Shown in pieces: positions 15,906 through 25,570 of a stretch of 39,391 nt of DNA. The notes under the pieces were generated by a model. It worked only from the letters and a program-made list of their open reading frames with translations. It did no database searches and was not told the DNA's origin. The stretch is taken from assembly GCA_017428485.1 (NCBI GenBank), contig JAFRQT010000029.1:1-39391 (forward strand), written 5' to 3'. The DNA comes from Bacilli bacterium. GTDB taxonomy: Bacteria > Bacillota_I > Bacilli_A > RF39 > UBA660. The translations under genes and the position numbers were made by a program. The first letter of the stretch is position 1. Every line of letters starts with the position of its first letter.

Positions 15906-16533
15906 TAATTACATATATTTTTTCATTTTTATAAAAAGAATAAAATATTTCATTAATATCTAATTTATTTTCATATAAATAATCATTTAACCATTTTTCA
16001 TCTTTTTCAATATAGTTTAAAGTATCTTTTTGAATAACTCCATCTAATATTAGTGGAAATGGATTAGTAGTTTTAGAATCTAAAAAATTATATTTAAATA
16101 TATTTAATTTACCATTGTTTTCAAGTATAGCATATTCAACATCTTTTAAATTTTTAATACCATTATTTCTAAGCTCTAATAATAAATCATCTAAATTGTA
16201 TCTTTGCTTTAACATTTCTTTGTAATTAATAATTCCCTTGTTTATTATTAATGATGGCTTCCCATCTACTAGATTTCTAAATTTATTAAACTTTAATGAT
16301 AAATAACCAACTAATAATTCAAAAAACAAAAGTATTATTATTGGAATAATAGTTAGTAGAATTGAATCTTTATAATTTTCTATACTTATAGCAACAAGTT
16401 CAGCTATTAAAAGACTTACTACTAAATCTTGTATTGATAGTTGTCCTACTTCTCTTTTTCCCATAATTCTAAATAAAATAAATACGAAAATATAAAAGAA
16501 AATAGTTCTTATTATTACTGATACTAAATCCAT
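15883..16533 (-). CDS. DUF421 membrane protein, YetF/YrbG (UPF0702) family
   Basis: A 216-residue protein with three N-terminal membrane helices and a cytoplasmic alpha/beta part. Family marks: FRIMGKREVGQLSIQDLVVSLL, IAELVAISIE, then VDGKPSLIINKGIIN and LRNNGIKNLKDVEYAILENNG. The role of the family is unknown; some members are found near sporulation or germination genes. The start is placed at the ATG at 16533 (GGGTGA 3-5 bases before) rather than a TTG four codons earlier. The neighbourhood equals Bacillus yrbG-spoVB-yrzE. Confidence 0.88.
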   Translation of the reverse strand: MDLVSVIIRTIFFYIFVFILFRIMGKREVGQLSIQDLVVSLLIAELVAISIENYKDSILLTIIPIIILLFFELLVGYLSLKFNKFRNLVDGKPSLIINKGIINYKEMLKQRYNLDDLLLELRNNGIKNLKDVEYAILENNGKLNIFKYNFLDSKTTNPFPLILDGVIQKDTLNYIEKDEKWLNDYLYENKLDINEIFYSFYKNEKIYVIKRNEILR

Positions 16534-16604
16534 GTAATCACCCAATATTATTATGTAATATTCATATTATTTTTAAACATAAATATAATTAATTAGGTGA
16601 ATAT

Positions 16605-16961
16605 ATGAATAAAATAATTAATTATATTAAAAGTATATCTTTATTTCTATTAATTTTTATTATTTATTTATTAATAATATCTTTAATTTCATATTTTGAA
16701 TTATTATCATTTAAAACTATTGGAATAATTAATTATATAATGATTTTATTATTATTTTTTATACTTGGTTTTAAAACATCACATTTAGAGCAAAATAAAG
16801 GCTATTTAAATGGATTTATAGTTTCATTAGTATTAATTATCATATTTACAATAATAACTCTTATAATTGATAAAATTGACTTTTCTAAACTAGTATATTT
16901 TCTTACTTTAATAGCATCTTCAGTAACAGGAGGAATAATTGGAGTAAACAAAAAACACTAA
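16605..16961 (+). CDS. Small four-helix membrane protein, TIGR04086/YrzE-like
   Basis: A 118-residue protein made almost wholly of four membrane helices. The pattern GYLNGFIVSLVL in the third helix and VTGGIIGVNKKH at the end match the TIGR04086 family (Bacillus YrzE), which in Firmicutes lies beside tgt and spoVB, as here. Function unknown. AGGTGAA lies before the ATG. Its stop codon is in the loop of a terminator shared with tgt. Confidence 0.7.
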   Translation: MNKIINYIKSISLFLLIFIIYLLIISLISYFELLSFKTIGIINYIMILLLFFILGFKTSHLEQNKGYLNGFIVSLVLIIIFTIITLIIDKIDFSKLVYFLTLIASSVTGGIIGVNKKH

Positions 16962-16971
16962 ATTGTGTTTT

Positions 16972-16973
<2 letters not shown>
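16950..16973. terminator. Bidirectional terminator between yrzE-like gene and tgt
   Basis: Perfect 9-bp inverted repeat AAAAAACAC / GTGTTTTTT with a 6-base loop TAAATT. The plus gene stops in the loop (16959-16961) and the tgt stop begins at the stem edge (16972-16974). Confidence 0.85.
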
Positions 16974-19133
<2,160 letters not shown>

Positions 19134-19183
19134 AATATCCACTAGGAATACAGCCTAGCGATTCACCTCTTTTTTTCGAATAG

Positions 19184-19189
19184 ATTATA
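19184..19189 (-). promoter_or_regulatory. Extended -10 of the queA-tgt promoter
   Basis: TGTTATAAT on the minus strand (TATAAT at 19184-19189 with TG one base upstream). The -35 region would fall on the terminator of the pilin gene and is poor (TTTTAA), as is usual for extended -10 promoters. Confidence 0.5.
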
Positions 19190-19196
19190 ACATAAA

Positions 19197-19219
19197 AAAA
19201 GAGTTTTTAAAACTCTTTT
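19197..19219 (-). terminator. Terminator of the pilin gene
   Basis: AAAAGAG / CTCTTTT stem with an AT-only loop that can pair further, followed on the minus strand by TTTTTTTATG. The pilin stop codon (19218-19220) overlaps its edge. Confidence 0.7.
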
Positions 19220-19907
19220 AATATAACTCATGAGATGGAGGCGTAATTGGAGTTATAATACCACTACAGAATTTGCACAAAGCCGCTCCCTCTGAACTAC
19301 ACATGTCTGTAGGACAAGGCGTGCATTCTTGATTGCCATATCCTGGCTTATATGTACCAGAAGGACATAATGAACATGTATTTCCATTTGAATATGATCC
19401 AGGTGCACATCCTAATCCAGTTCCACTATTAGATTCATAGTTTTCATATGATTCTGTTTCAACTTCTAACACATTGAATACATCGTTTTCATCAAGATCT
19501 GAAATTCTATCAGCTAGATCAATTTCATTAATATCTAATTTATTACCATAAAAACTAACATATGAGGTTTGAAAAACACCATCAGTTACATAAAAATTTA
19601 ATATTTCACCTGAAGTACTAAATTCAATAAAATAATCTATATTCTCTCTTCCGTTTAATGAAAGTTGATTACTTTGACATCCATCGCATCTAGCATAAAA
19701 TATTTCTGCATCTGTATTGTTCATCGAATCAAGAAGCCATTGTTGTAAAGCAGCTTTATATATATTTTTTGCTTCATTAACAAAGCTTGCTTTTTTTGCA
19801 TCATTATATGTTTTAATAATATTTGGTAGTGCAATAATTACTAATATAGCTAAAATAGCTATTACCGCTAGCAACTCTATCAAAGTAAATCCTTTTTTAT
19901 TTTTCAT
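19218..19907 (-). CDS. Type IV pilin-like protein with Cys-rich C-terminal module
   Basis: A 229-residue prepilin. After the short leader MKNKK-G comes FTLIELLAVIAILAILVII, the class III signal cut by prepilin peptidase before Phe, with the Glu at mature position 5. There follow the usual long N-terminal helix (to about residue 60), a beta-rich pilin head with CDGC near residue 85, and an acidic linker. A tail of about 50 residues (from near residue 170) then holds ten Cys in C-x-PGSY, C-x-x-CPSGTY and C-x-x-CP patterns, resembling GCC2/GCC3 or ephrin-receptor-like modules of surface proteins. The ATG at 19907 has AGGTGA 4 bases upstream; an ATG five codons earlier has none. The matching peptidase and PilC lie at 33-35 kb. 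Confidence 0.9.
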   Translation of the reverse strand: MKNKKGFTLIELLAVIAILAILVIIALPNIIKTYNDAKKASFVNEAKNIYKAALQQWLLDSMNNTDAEIFYARCDGCQSNQLSLNGRENIDYFIEFSTSGEILNFYVTDGVFQTSYVSFYGNKLDINEIDLADRISDLDENDVFNVLEVETESYENYESNSGTGLGCAPGSYSNGNTCSLCPSGTYKPGYGNQECTPCPTDMCSSEGAALCKFCSGIITPITPPSHELY

Positions 19908-19948
19908 ATTTTCACCTATCATAGTGTCATTATATAATTATTTATAAA

Positions 19949-19972
19949 AAAAAACAATTATTATTGTTTTTT
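19949..19972 (-). terminator. Terminator of the three-gene unknown operon
   Basis: 10-bp inverted repeat AAAAAACAAT / ATTGTTTTTT with loop TATT; the stop codon of the upstream gene (19961-19963) straddles the loop and stem. A run of T follows on the minus strand. Confidence 0.8.
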
Positions 19973-20254
19973 CTTTAATTCTTTATAAATATAATCATTC
20001 ATTTCATCAGCTATATTACCAACATTATTAAACGACATTATAGCAGGAATACTTAATGCGGATACTAAAACACCATATCCTAATAATTTAAAAATATTGG
20101 CTTCTTTTAAAGATGCATAAGCAAGTCCTAATATTCCAGACATAGAAAGAAATGTCCATAGATAACCACGAACAACGTTAAAGAATATATCTTCTTTATA
20201 TTCCTTTACTTTTTTGTCATTTTTTACAATTGTGTATTCTTTATTTTTTTCCAT
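19961..20254 (-). CDS. Small two-helix membrane protein, unknown
   Basis: A 97-residue protein with a charged N-terminus (Lys/Glu-rich, about 30 residues), two membrane helices (about 30-48 and 54-72) and a charged C-terminus ending KELKKKQ. Not recognised. Its start overlaps the previous gene by 14 bases, and AGGGG is in front of the ATG within that gene. Last gene of an operon of three unknown proteins. Confidence 0.72.
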   Translation of the reverse strand: MEKNKEYTIVKNDKKVKEYKEDIFFNVVRGYLWTFLSMSGILGLAYASLKEANIFKLLGYGVLVSALSIPAIMSFNNVGNIADEMNDYIYKELKKKQ

Positions 20255-21005
20255 TTTTTCCCCTACTTAGATTATGTTTATTAGAATCTTGTCCCCTAAT
20301 TACATCTTCTTTTTCACGTCTTAAATATGATAATTTTTCTTTTGTATTCATTTCATCATATGGTTTAGCTTTATTTTTTTCTATATTTATTTCATTTGAT
20401 ACTTTTCTTAAATACTCTAATTTTTCACTGTCACTCATATTATTAAATTCTGAATCTATTTTATATCCACTATAAAATATTTGTTCATATAGTTTTAAAG
20501 TTTCTCCAACCATTTCATTTAAATAATTATATTTTTCATGATTACTCATTTCTTTAAAATTAGGGTCTACTTGATATCCATGATCAATTGCAAATTCATA
20601 CATTTCTAAAATATCAACTGCTTTTTGAAGAAGGTCTCTTTCTTCATCAGTAACACCCATTATTTCACCAAATGTAAGAAACATATCTTTTATTTCATCA
20701 CTTTCTGTTTTATCTTTTAGATTGTATATTTGTTTATTTACTAGCATTCTCATTTTATTATCAGCATATGCTTTTTTAAAATTAATTAATCTTACTATTC
20801 CTTTTATACCTTTTAAAATATTAAATATTGGAATTAAACTAACAAAAAAATTTTCACAAATTATTTTTAAATCATCTAGTGCACTATAATTATTATTATA
20901 TCTATATCCATCTTTATTTAACTTAAATTGAGTTAATGTTCTTTCTGTCATATAAGGAATAAAACCAAATAAAACAGTAATTAAATATACATTTAATATT
21001 CCCAT
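20241..21005 (-). CDS. Membrane-associated protein with internal 37-residue repeats, unknown
   Basis: A 254-residue protein. An N-terminal hydrophobic stretch (1-20) and a second one (50-75) suggest membrane attachment, followed by a soluble helical part. This part has imperfect repeats: residues 137-165 (FAIDHGYQVDPNF then MSNHEKYNYL), 174-202 (IFYSGYKIDSEF then MSDSEKLEYL) and a shorter third copy at 214-231 (PYDEMNTKEKLSYL). The tail is strongly basic. I do not recognise the family. GGTGAA precedes the ATG, which is 2 bases after the stop of the upstream gene. Confidence 0.75.
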   Translation of the reverse strand: MGILNVYLITVLFGFIPYMTERTLTQFKLNKDGYRYNNNYSALDDLKIICENFFVSLIPIFNILKGIKGIVRLINFKKAYADNKMRMLVNKQIYNLKDKTESDEIKDMFLTFGEIMGVTDEERDLLQKAVDILEMYEFAIDHGYQVDPNFKEMSNHEKYNYLNEMVGETLKLYEQIFYSGYKIDSEFNNMSDSEKLEYLRKVSNEINIEKNKAKPYDEMNTKEKLSYLRREKEDVIRGQDSNKHNLSRGKNGKK

Positions 21006-21007
21006 TT

Positions 21008-21427
21008 TTATTCACCAACTTCATTTTTCATAATATTATTTATTCTTTTATTAGTCATATTTAGACTTCTTACAGCCTCATTAGCAGAACTTAAATGCAT
21101 TGACAATAATGGACTATACTTATTTAATTCTTCTAATACAAATTCTCTATATAATTGATAATCTCTTTCTTTTTCTTCAGGTTTAATTGAAAAAATTAAA
21201 TCTAAATTTTCTCTATCATTTTTAGTTAATTTACCATAAAAAATACTATACCATTTTAATAATTCTTCTAAAGTTGGTTTACCATTAACTACTTTTTTAA
21301 ATAAATCTAAATTTGAAATAATAGTCTCTAAATAACTATTTAAATAATGCCAATTCATTGCATAATCCATTTCTTCATATTCTCTTTGAGAAGAAAATAT
21401 AATTAATCTACTACCCACTTTATCCAT
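21008..21427 (-). CDS. Small helical protein, unknown
   Basis: A 139-residue soluble, mostly helical, charged protein. It has no signal peptide and no motif I can name; aromatic residues cluster in YAMNWHYLNSYLE and LLKWYSIFYGKL. First gene of the three-gene operon, with GGGGG 8 bases before the ATG and a good promoter upstream (21454-21482). Because it is the lead gene for two membrane proteins, it may be a regulator or partner of them (inference). Confidence 0.7.
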   Translation of the reverse strand: MDKVGSRLIIFSSQREYEEMDYAMNWHYLNSYLETIISNLDLFKKVVNGKPTLEELLKWYSIFYGKLTKNDRENLDLIFSIKPEEKERDYQLYREFVLEELNKYSPLLSMHLSSANEAVRSLNMTNKRINNIMKNEVGE

Positions 21428-21453
21428 ATTAATACCCCCATTAATTGCGCATT

Positions 21454-21482
21454 ATGATACCAAAATACTCACTTTTTGTCAA
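21454..21482 (-). promoter_or_regulatory. Promoter of the three-gene unknown operon
   Basis: Minus strand: -35 TTGACA (21477-21482), exactly 17 bases, -10 TATCAT (21454-21459) with TGG upstream (extended -10). It lies right after the thioredoxin terminator. Confidence 0.7.
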
Positions 21483-21487
21483 ATAAA

Positions 21488-21520
21488 AAGATATAATTTA
21501 TAACTTATCAATTATATCTT
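21488..21520 (-). terminator. Terminator of the cvpA-trx operon
   Basis: 11-bp inverted repeat AAGATATAATT / AATTATATCTT with an 11-base loop, followed on the minus strand by TTTATTT. The thioredoxin stop codon (21498-21500) lies at the stem-loop border. Confidence 0.75.
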
Positions 21521-21791
21521 CTAACTCTTCTTTTGGTGTAAATCCAACTAATTCTTCTTTTACTTCACCATCTTTAATAAATTTCAATGCTGGTATACTC
21601 ATAATTCCATATTCACGAGCCAAATCTTCATGATCATCAACATTTACTTTAATAATATTTATTTTATCATCTAGTTCATCTAATACAGGTCCCATCATTT
21701 TACATGGACCACACCATTCAGCATAAAAATCAACTAAATGATTACCTTTACTTATTAGTTCCTTAAAATTCTCTTTTTCTAAATATATCAT
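21498..21791 (-). CDS. trxA: Thioredoxin
   Basis: A 97-residue thioredoxin, the cytoplasmic disulfide reductant. Seen: LVDFYAEWCGPCKMMGP with the active CGPC at 27-30, INIIKVNVDDHEDLAREYGI, and the cis-Pro motif MSIPALKFIKDG, then LVGFTPKEEL. Slightly shorter than the usual 104-108 because the ends are trimmed. The start overlaps the cvpA stop by one base (TAATG). It may be the general thioredoxin or one of several. Confidence 0.93.
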   Translation of the reverse strand: MIYLEKENFKELISKGNHLVDFYAEWCGPCKMMGPVLDELDDKINIIKVNVDDHEDLAREYGIMSIPALKFIKDGEVKEELVGFTPKEELEDIIDKL

Positions 21792-22459
21792 TAATCTAAT
21801 TTTCCTTTCTCTTTTAATAATTCAACGTTTTCCTCACTTATTATATCATATTTTATAAATAATTTGATTGCTTCTTCATTGAATACTTTTTTATCATATT
21901 TATATATTTCTTTAAGTTCATATATATCTGATACAGCAGATCTAGTATTCTTAATAGTTTCACTCATAATTGGTGTAGAATCTAATATTTTATTTGCAAA
22001 TTTTGAATTAGAAAGTCCGCTAATATTAAAGAATGGTTGACTTGTTACAAACAAGAATACAAAAACTAATAAATAAGCTTCTATAAAGCCTACTATAGCG
22101 CCCCCTATCTTGGATATAATACCTAGTATAATTGTAATTTTTAATAATAATTCAATTAAACCAGTTATCTTTAATATAATTCTTAATATCAGATATACTA
22201 TAGAAAATATTACTAAAAAAGCAATCATTTCATATAATAATATATTTAATATTGTAATACCACTATAAACACCTTTAAATGAGAAAAAAGGCAAATTTTT
22301 ATATAAAAAAGTTGCTATAGGAGTTCTTAGCTTAAAAGATATTATAAGGGCAAGAACCAATCCTACAAGTAATACAACTTCTTTAATTAATCCTCTTCTT
22401 AAGCCAGCCATAATACCTAAAATTAAACAAACAATTATAATTGCATCGACTATATTCAT
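21791..22459 (-). CDS. CvpA family membrane protein
   Basis: A 222-residue protein. The opening NIVDAIIIVCLILGIMAGLRRGLIKEVV and four membrane helices (to about residue 135) match the CvpA (colicin V production) family. The C-terminal third is soluble and acidic. The family role is unclear, linked to envelope integrity. AGGAGG lies 4 bases before the ATG. It lies between the surface protein and trx in one operon. A gene symbol is not given because orthology to enteric cvpA is not sure. Confidence 0.85.
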   Translation of the reverse strand: MNIVDAIIIVCLILGIMAGLRRGLIKEVVLLVGLVLALIISFKLRTPIATFLYKNLPFFSFKGVYSGITILNILLYEMIAFLVIFSIVYLILRIILKITGLIELLLKITIILGIISKIGGAIVGFIEAYLLVFVFLFVTSQPFFNISGLSNSKFANKILDSTPIMSETIKNTRSAVSDIYELKEIYKYDKKVFNEEAIKLFIKYDIISEENVELLKEKGKLD

Positions 22460-22469
22460 TAAATCCTCC

Positions 22470-23894
22470 TTAGTAAACTACGTAAGGTGAAATGTCACTA
22501 CCATTACCTGATTTTACTTTAACACTATTTTTTAATGTTATTACAGGCCTTACACCATGTTTTTCACTTACATTGCTTTGAGTTAGTTTTCCATCTTTTA
22601 TAATAAAATTATATGCATATACTCCATTAAAATATGCTGGGGTCATAGTCCAATAACTATTTTCAGAATTCAAATAATTATCTAGTATTCTTTCATCATT
22701 AATACCTGCATATAAAGCCTCATCAGATGTTAAAAGTCCAATAGGATTAGATAATATATCAACATGCAATTTATCATTAACTAAATCACATTTGTAAGTG
22801 TTTATATTATTAATAAATTTATACATAGAATCATATCCAGTATTATCATTTTTATATCCATTTATACCATAATTTACTTTACCATAAGTAAACTTTGATG
22901 TTTTTCTATTACTACAATAAATTGAATTAGCAATAATTGATGAATATTTATTTAAATTATTAGAATAGTATGTGTCTAAATAAGTTTTAATTTTACTTGA
23001 ATTAACATTTTGATGTTCTTTTTCATATGTTCCACTATTAGCAGTACCATACATAAATCCAACATAAGCATTATAATTGGATTTAGAATTATATTCACTT
23101 TCACCAGTAACATTTATACTTCCATCACATATACCATCATTAATTTCACCATTATAAATGATTCGTACACCATTATCTTCAGTTGTTCTTATTATTTTAT
23201 AACAAGTTTTATCAATTAATACATTATTATTCAAATTTTTACTTCCTCTAAAGAAATAAATAGTCTTTCCATCATTAGTATTATTTGTATAATATAATCC
23301 TTCTACTAATTCACTAGTATCTAAATTTTTTAAACTTTTTATGTTGTTATTATTTAATATTTTATATCCTAGAGTATCTTTTTCAAATGATGAATATTCT
23401 TCATTAACTTTTACATTTATATTTGTAGAGAAAGTAGTATTATCCTTTTGACTTTCATTAATTGTAATATTCAAACTATATTGATGCTCTTCTTTAGCAT
23501 TTATTTTAATATTAGATGCTACTACTTCACTAGACAAAGGCATATATGAATTATTAATATATGCACCATTTTTATTGCTTATCAATGAATAAACAATGTC
23601 TTTATTATCGCCATAATTATTAATTAAATCATAAAATTCAATATTATAATATAATATCTTATCTGTAGTATTTTTGACTACAAAATTTTTATTAATGTTA
23701 TCACCTTTTTTAGCATTAACTAACGCAATGCTACTATTATCATTAAAAATAACATTAATTCTATTATCCTCATTATTTGTTTCAGGAATACTTCTATAAT
23801 TAAAATAAGCATATGTTGATATAATCATGAGTAATATAGCAAAAAAAATTAAAATAAATAATATAATAGTTTTACCACTTAATTTACCACTCAT
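22470..23894 (-). CDS. Membrane-anchored surface protein (TasA-like plus DUF6273-like parts)
   Basis: A 474-residue protein with one N-terminal helix (about residues 9-29, ending in STYAYFNYRSI). A first domain follows (to about 165) with N-x-KKGD-x-I-x-K-x-FVVKN-x-T, like the PGD...F.V.N.G core of camelysin/TasA proteins. The larger second domain carries TCYKIIRTTEDNGVRIIYNGE, NAYVGFMYG, YWTMTPAYFNG and GVRPVITLKNSVKV-x-SGNGSDISPY. I associate this pattern with DUF6273-type, C-type-lectin-like surface domains common in gut Firmicutes. There is no sortase motif, so anchoring is through the helix. AGGTGAT precedes the ATG. It leads the operon with cvpA and trx. Confidence 0.75.
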   Translation of the reverse strand: MSGKLSGKTIILFILIFFAILLMIISTYAYFNYRSIPETNNEDNRINVIFNDNSSIALVNAKKGDNINKNFVVKNTTDKILYYNIEFYDLINNYGDNKDIVYSLISNKNGAYINNSYMPLSSEVVASNIKINAKEEHQYSLNITINESQKDNTTFSTNINVKVNEEYSSFEKDTLGYKILNNNNIKSLKNLDTSELVEGLYYTNNTNDGKTIYFFRGSKNLNNNVLIDKTCYKIIRTTEDNGVRIIYNGEINDGICDGSINVTGESEYNSKSNYNAYVGFMYGTANSGTYEKEHQNVNSSKIKTYLDTYYSNNLNKYSSIIANSIYCSNRKTSKFTYGKVNYGINGYKNDNTGYDSMYKFINNINTYKCDLVNDKLHVDILSNPIGLLTSDEALYAGINDERILDNYLNSENSYWTMTPAYFNGVYAYNFIIKDGKLTQSNVSEKHGVRPVITLKNSVKVKSGNGSDISPYVVY

Positions 23895-23950
23895 TTTATC
23901 ACCTATTCTAAAAATATTATATAATTATTATACCAACATTTCAATAAAAT

Positions 23951-23979
23951 TTGAAATAATGAAGATTTTTTGATAAAAT
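23951..23979 (+). promoter_or_regulatory. Promoter of def
   Basis: -35 TTGAAA (23951-23956), 17-base spacer, -10 TAAAAT (23974-23979). The start near 23986 lies before the GGAGGGG ribosome site and excludes the earlier possible start codon at 23970. Confidence 0.68.
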
Positions 23980-23996
23980 ATTTCCCGGAGGGGCTT

Positions 23997-24548
23997 ATGA
24001 TAAAAGAATGTGATATTTTAACTGAAAAAGACAATAAAACATTAAGAAAAACTAGTAAAGAAGTTAAATTTCCAATGTCAGAAGATGATATATACCTAAT
24101 AAATAATATGGTAATGTATTTAAGACTTAGTCAAGATGAAGAATATGCTGAAAAAAACAATATAAGAGCTGGTATGGGACTTGCTGCCATACAATTGGGA
24201 ATAGAAAAAAGATTCTTTGTAATATCATATAAAAAAGAAGATGGAACATTCGAAGAATATAAAGTAGTAAATCCTAAAATAATATCTCACTCAGAAGAAG
24301 AAATATACGTAGAAGAAGGAGAAGGATGTTTAAGCGTTACTAGATATGTTGAAGGAATAGTTCCAAGATATGCTAGAATAACTGTAGAATATTATGATGA
24401 ATTTGGAAATAAACAAACTAAAAGAGTTAGAGAAGAAATTGCTGTAGCATTTCAACATGAAATAGATCACTTAAATGGAATATTATTTACAGATAAAATA
24501 GATAAAAAAAATCCATATAAGAATCAAGAAAATATGAGAGCTATATAA
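23997..24548 (+). CDS. def: Peptide deformylase
   Basis: A 183-residue metalloenzyme removing the formyl group from nascent proteins. Three motifs are present: GMGLAAIQLG (motif 1), EEGEGCLSV (motif 2 with the metal Cys) and FQHEIDHLNGILF (motif 3 HExxH). The insert around motif 1 and the long form fit type 2 deformylases of Firmicutes. The start is set at 23997 because GGAGGGG lies 5 bases before it, and the promoter start is downstream of the other possible start. A clean terminator follows. Monocistronic. Confidence 0.95.
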   Translation: MIKECDILTEKDNKTLRKTSKEVKFPMSEDDIYLINNMVMYLRLSQDEEYAEKNNIRAGMGLAAIQLGIEKRFFVISYKKEDGTFEEYKVVNPKIISHSEEEIYVEEGEGCLSVTRYVEGIVPRYARITVEYYDEFGNKQTKRVREEIAVAFQHEIDHLNGILFTDKIDKKNPYKNQENMRAI

Positions 24549-24569
24549 GTAAACATTAATTGTTTACTT
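24547..24569 (+). terminator. Terminator of def
   Basis: 9-bp stem AAGTAAACA / TGTTTACTT with loop TTAAT, followed by TTATTTT. It begins within the def stop codon (24546-24548). Confidence 0.85.
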
Positions 24570-24586
24570 TTATTTTAATAAAAAGA

Positions 24587-24615
24587 TTTACATAATTACA
24601 TAAAAATTGTAAAAT
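24587..24615 (+). promoter_or_regulatory. Promoter of the anchored-protein gene
   Basis: -35 TTTACA (24587-24592), 17-base spacer, -10 TAAAAT (24610-24615), followed by an AGGAG ribosome site before the ATG at 24642. Confidence 0.62.
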
Positions 24616-24641
24616 AGAAGTATATACAATAGGAGAAAAGC

Positions 24642-25556
24642 ATGGAAAAAGGAAATAAAATTAGATTTATATTTTGGGGATTTATATGGATAATTGTATT
24701 AGTTGCTTCTGCATATGGTTTTTATTCATATTATAGTGGATATGGCAAGAGTGGAAAACTAAGAAAAGAATTAATGCCTATAGTTGATACTTTTAATGAT
24801 TTGAATGAATTAGAAAAATATAAAAAAGCTAATGTTAAAGTAGAAGCATCATTAATGAAAAATGGAATTAAAGTTATATTTAATACAAGTTTAGCTAACT
24901 TAACATTCGCATTCAATTATGAAACAGTTGAAGGTGAAAAAGTTCTACATACTAAGTATAATAAAGTAGATGAATCAACTGGAACTATTATAGTAACATC
25001 GATGTTTGATGCTGTATCTGTAGTAAATAACCATCGCGAAGGAGATTTATTTGAAAAATTTGGTTATGGAGATTTATATAATACAACTGTCAAACAAGGA
25101 GGAAAAATTGTAGTAGATTCAAATACGACTCATGCATATATAAATATTAGTACAACACTATTAGATGAAATAACTGATGAAGTACTAGATACATTATTTA
25201 TTAAAGAAGATGACATAGTATCTATAAACGATGATTTAAAAAATAATGGATTATTTACTTATACAAAGGCAAATACAAAAGTATTTGTAGAATCAACTAA
25301 TGACAAATATATTCTTTATATAAGAAGTGGAAATTATGACGATAATTTACACAAATCAATAAAAGCAGTAATTAATATGTTAGATTTTGAAGGCACTATT
25401 AAAGAAGAATTTGATCATAGCTATCCAATGATAAATACATCCACTGAATTCGGTCATTATGTTATAACATTAGATACTGATGTTAGTACAATTTCTTTCT
25501 TCGATCAAAAAGATAAAGTAATTAAGATTGAAATATTAAAAGAAAAATCAGAATAA
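24642..25556 (+). CDS. Membrane-anchored extracytoplasmic protein, unknown
   Basis: A 304-residue protein with one N-terminal helix (about residues 9-31) preceded by a basic start, so most of the chain should be outside the cell. The rest is beta-rich and acidic with no Cys. I recognise no family. AGGAG lies before the ATG. It is single-gene, convergent with smc, and its last codons lie in a perfect 28-base palindrome shared with the end of smc. Confidence 0.78.
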   Translation: MEKGNKIRFIFWGFIWIIVLVASAYGFYSYYSGYGKSGKLRKELMPIVDTFNDLNELEKYKKANVKVEASLMKNGIKVIFNTSLANLTFAFNYETVEGEKVLHTKYNKVDESTGTIIVTSMFDAVSVVNNHREGDLFEKFGYGDLYNTTVKQGGKIVVDSNTTHAYINISTTLLDEITDEVLDTLFIKEDDIVSINDDLKNNGLFTYTKANTKVFVESTNDKYILYIRSGNYDDNLHKSIKAVINMLDFEGTIKEEFDHSYPMINTSTEFGHYVITLDTDVSTISFFDQKDKVIKIEILKEKSE

Positions 25557-25570
25557 TTATTCTGATTTTT
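25543..25570. terminator. Bidirectional terminator shared with smc
   Basis: Perfect 28-base palindrome (AAAAATCAGAATAA and its complement). The plus gene stops at its centre (25554-25556), and the smc stop starts at its last base (25570-25572). T runs follow on both strands. Confidence 0.85.

Noticed and set aside
19134..19200. preQ1 riboswitch before queA
   Set aside because: The A-rich tail and C-rich loop needed for class I are not present, nor could class II or III be fitted; only a simple hairpin is supported.
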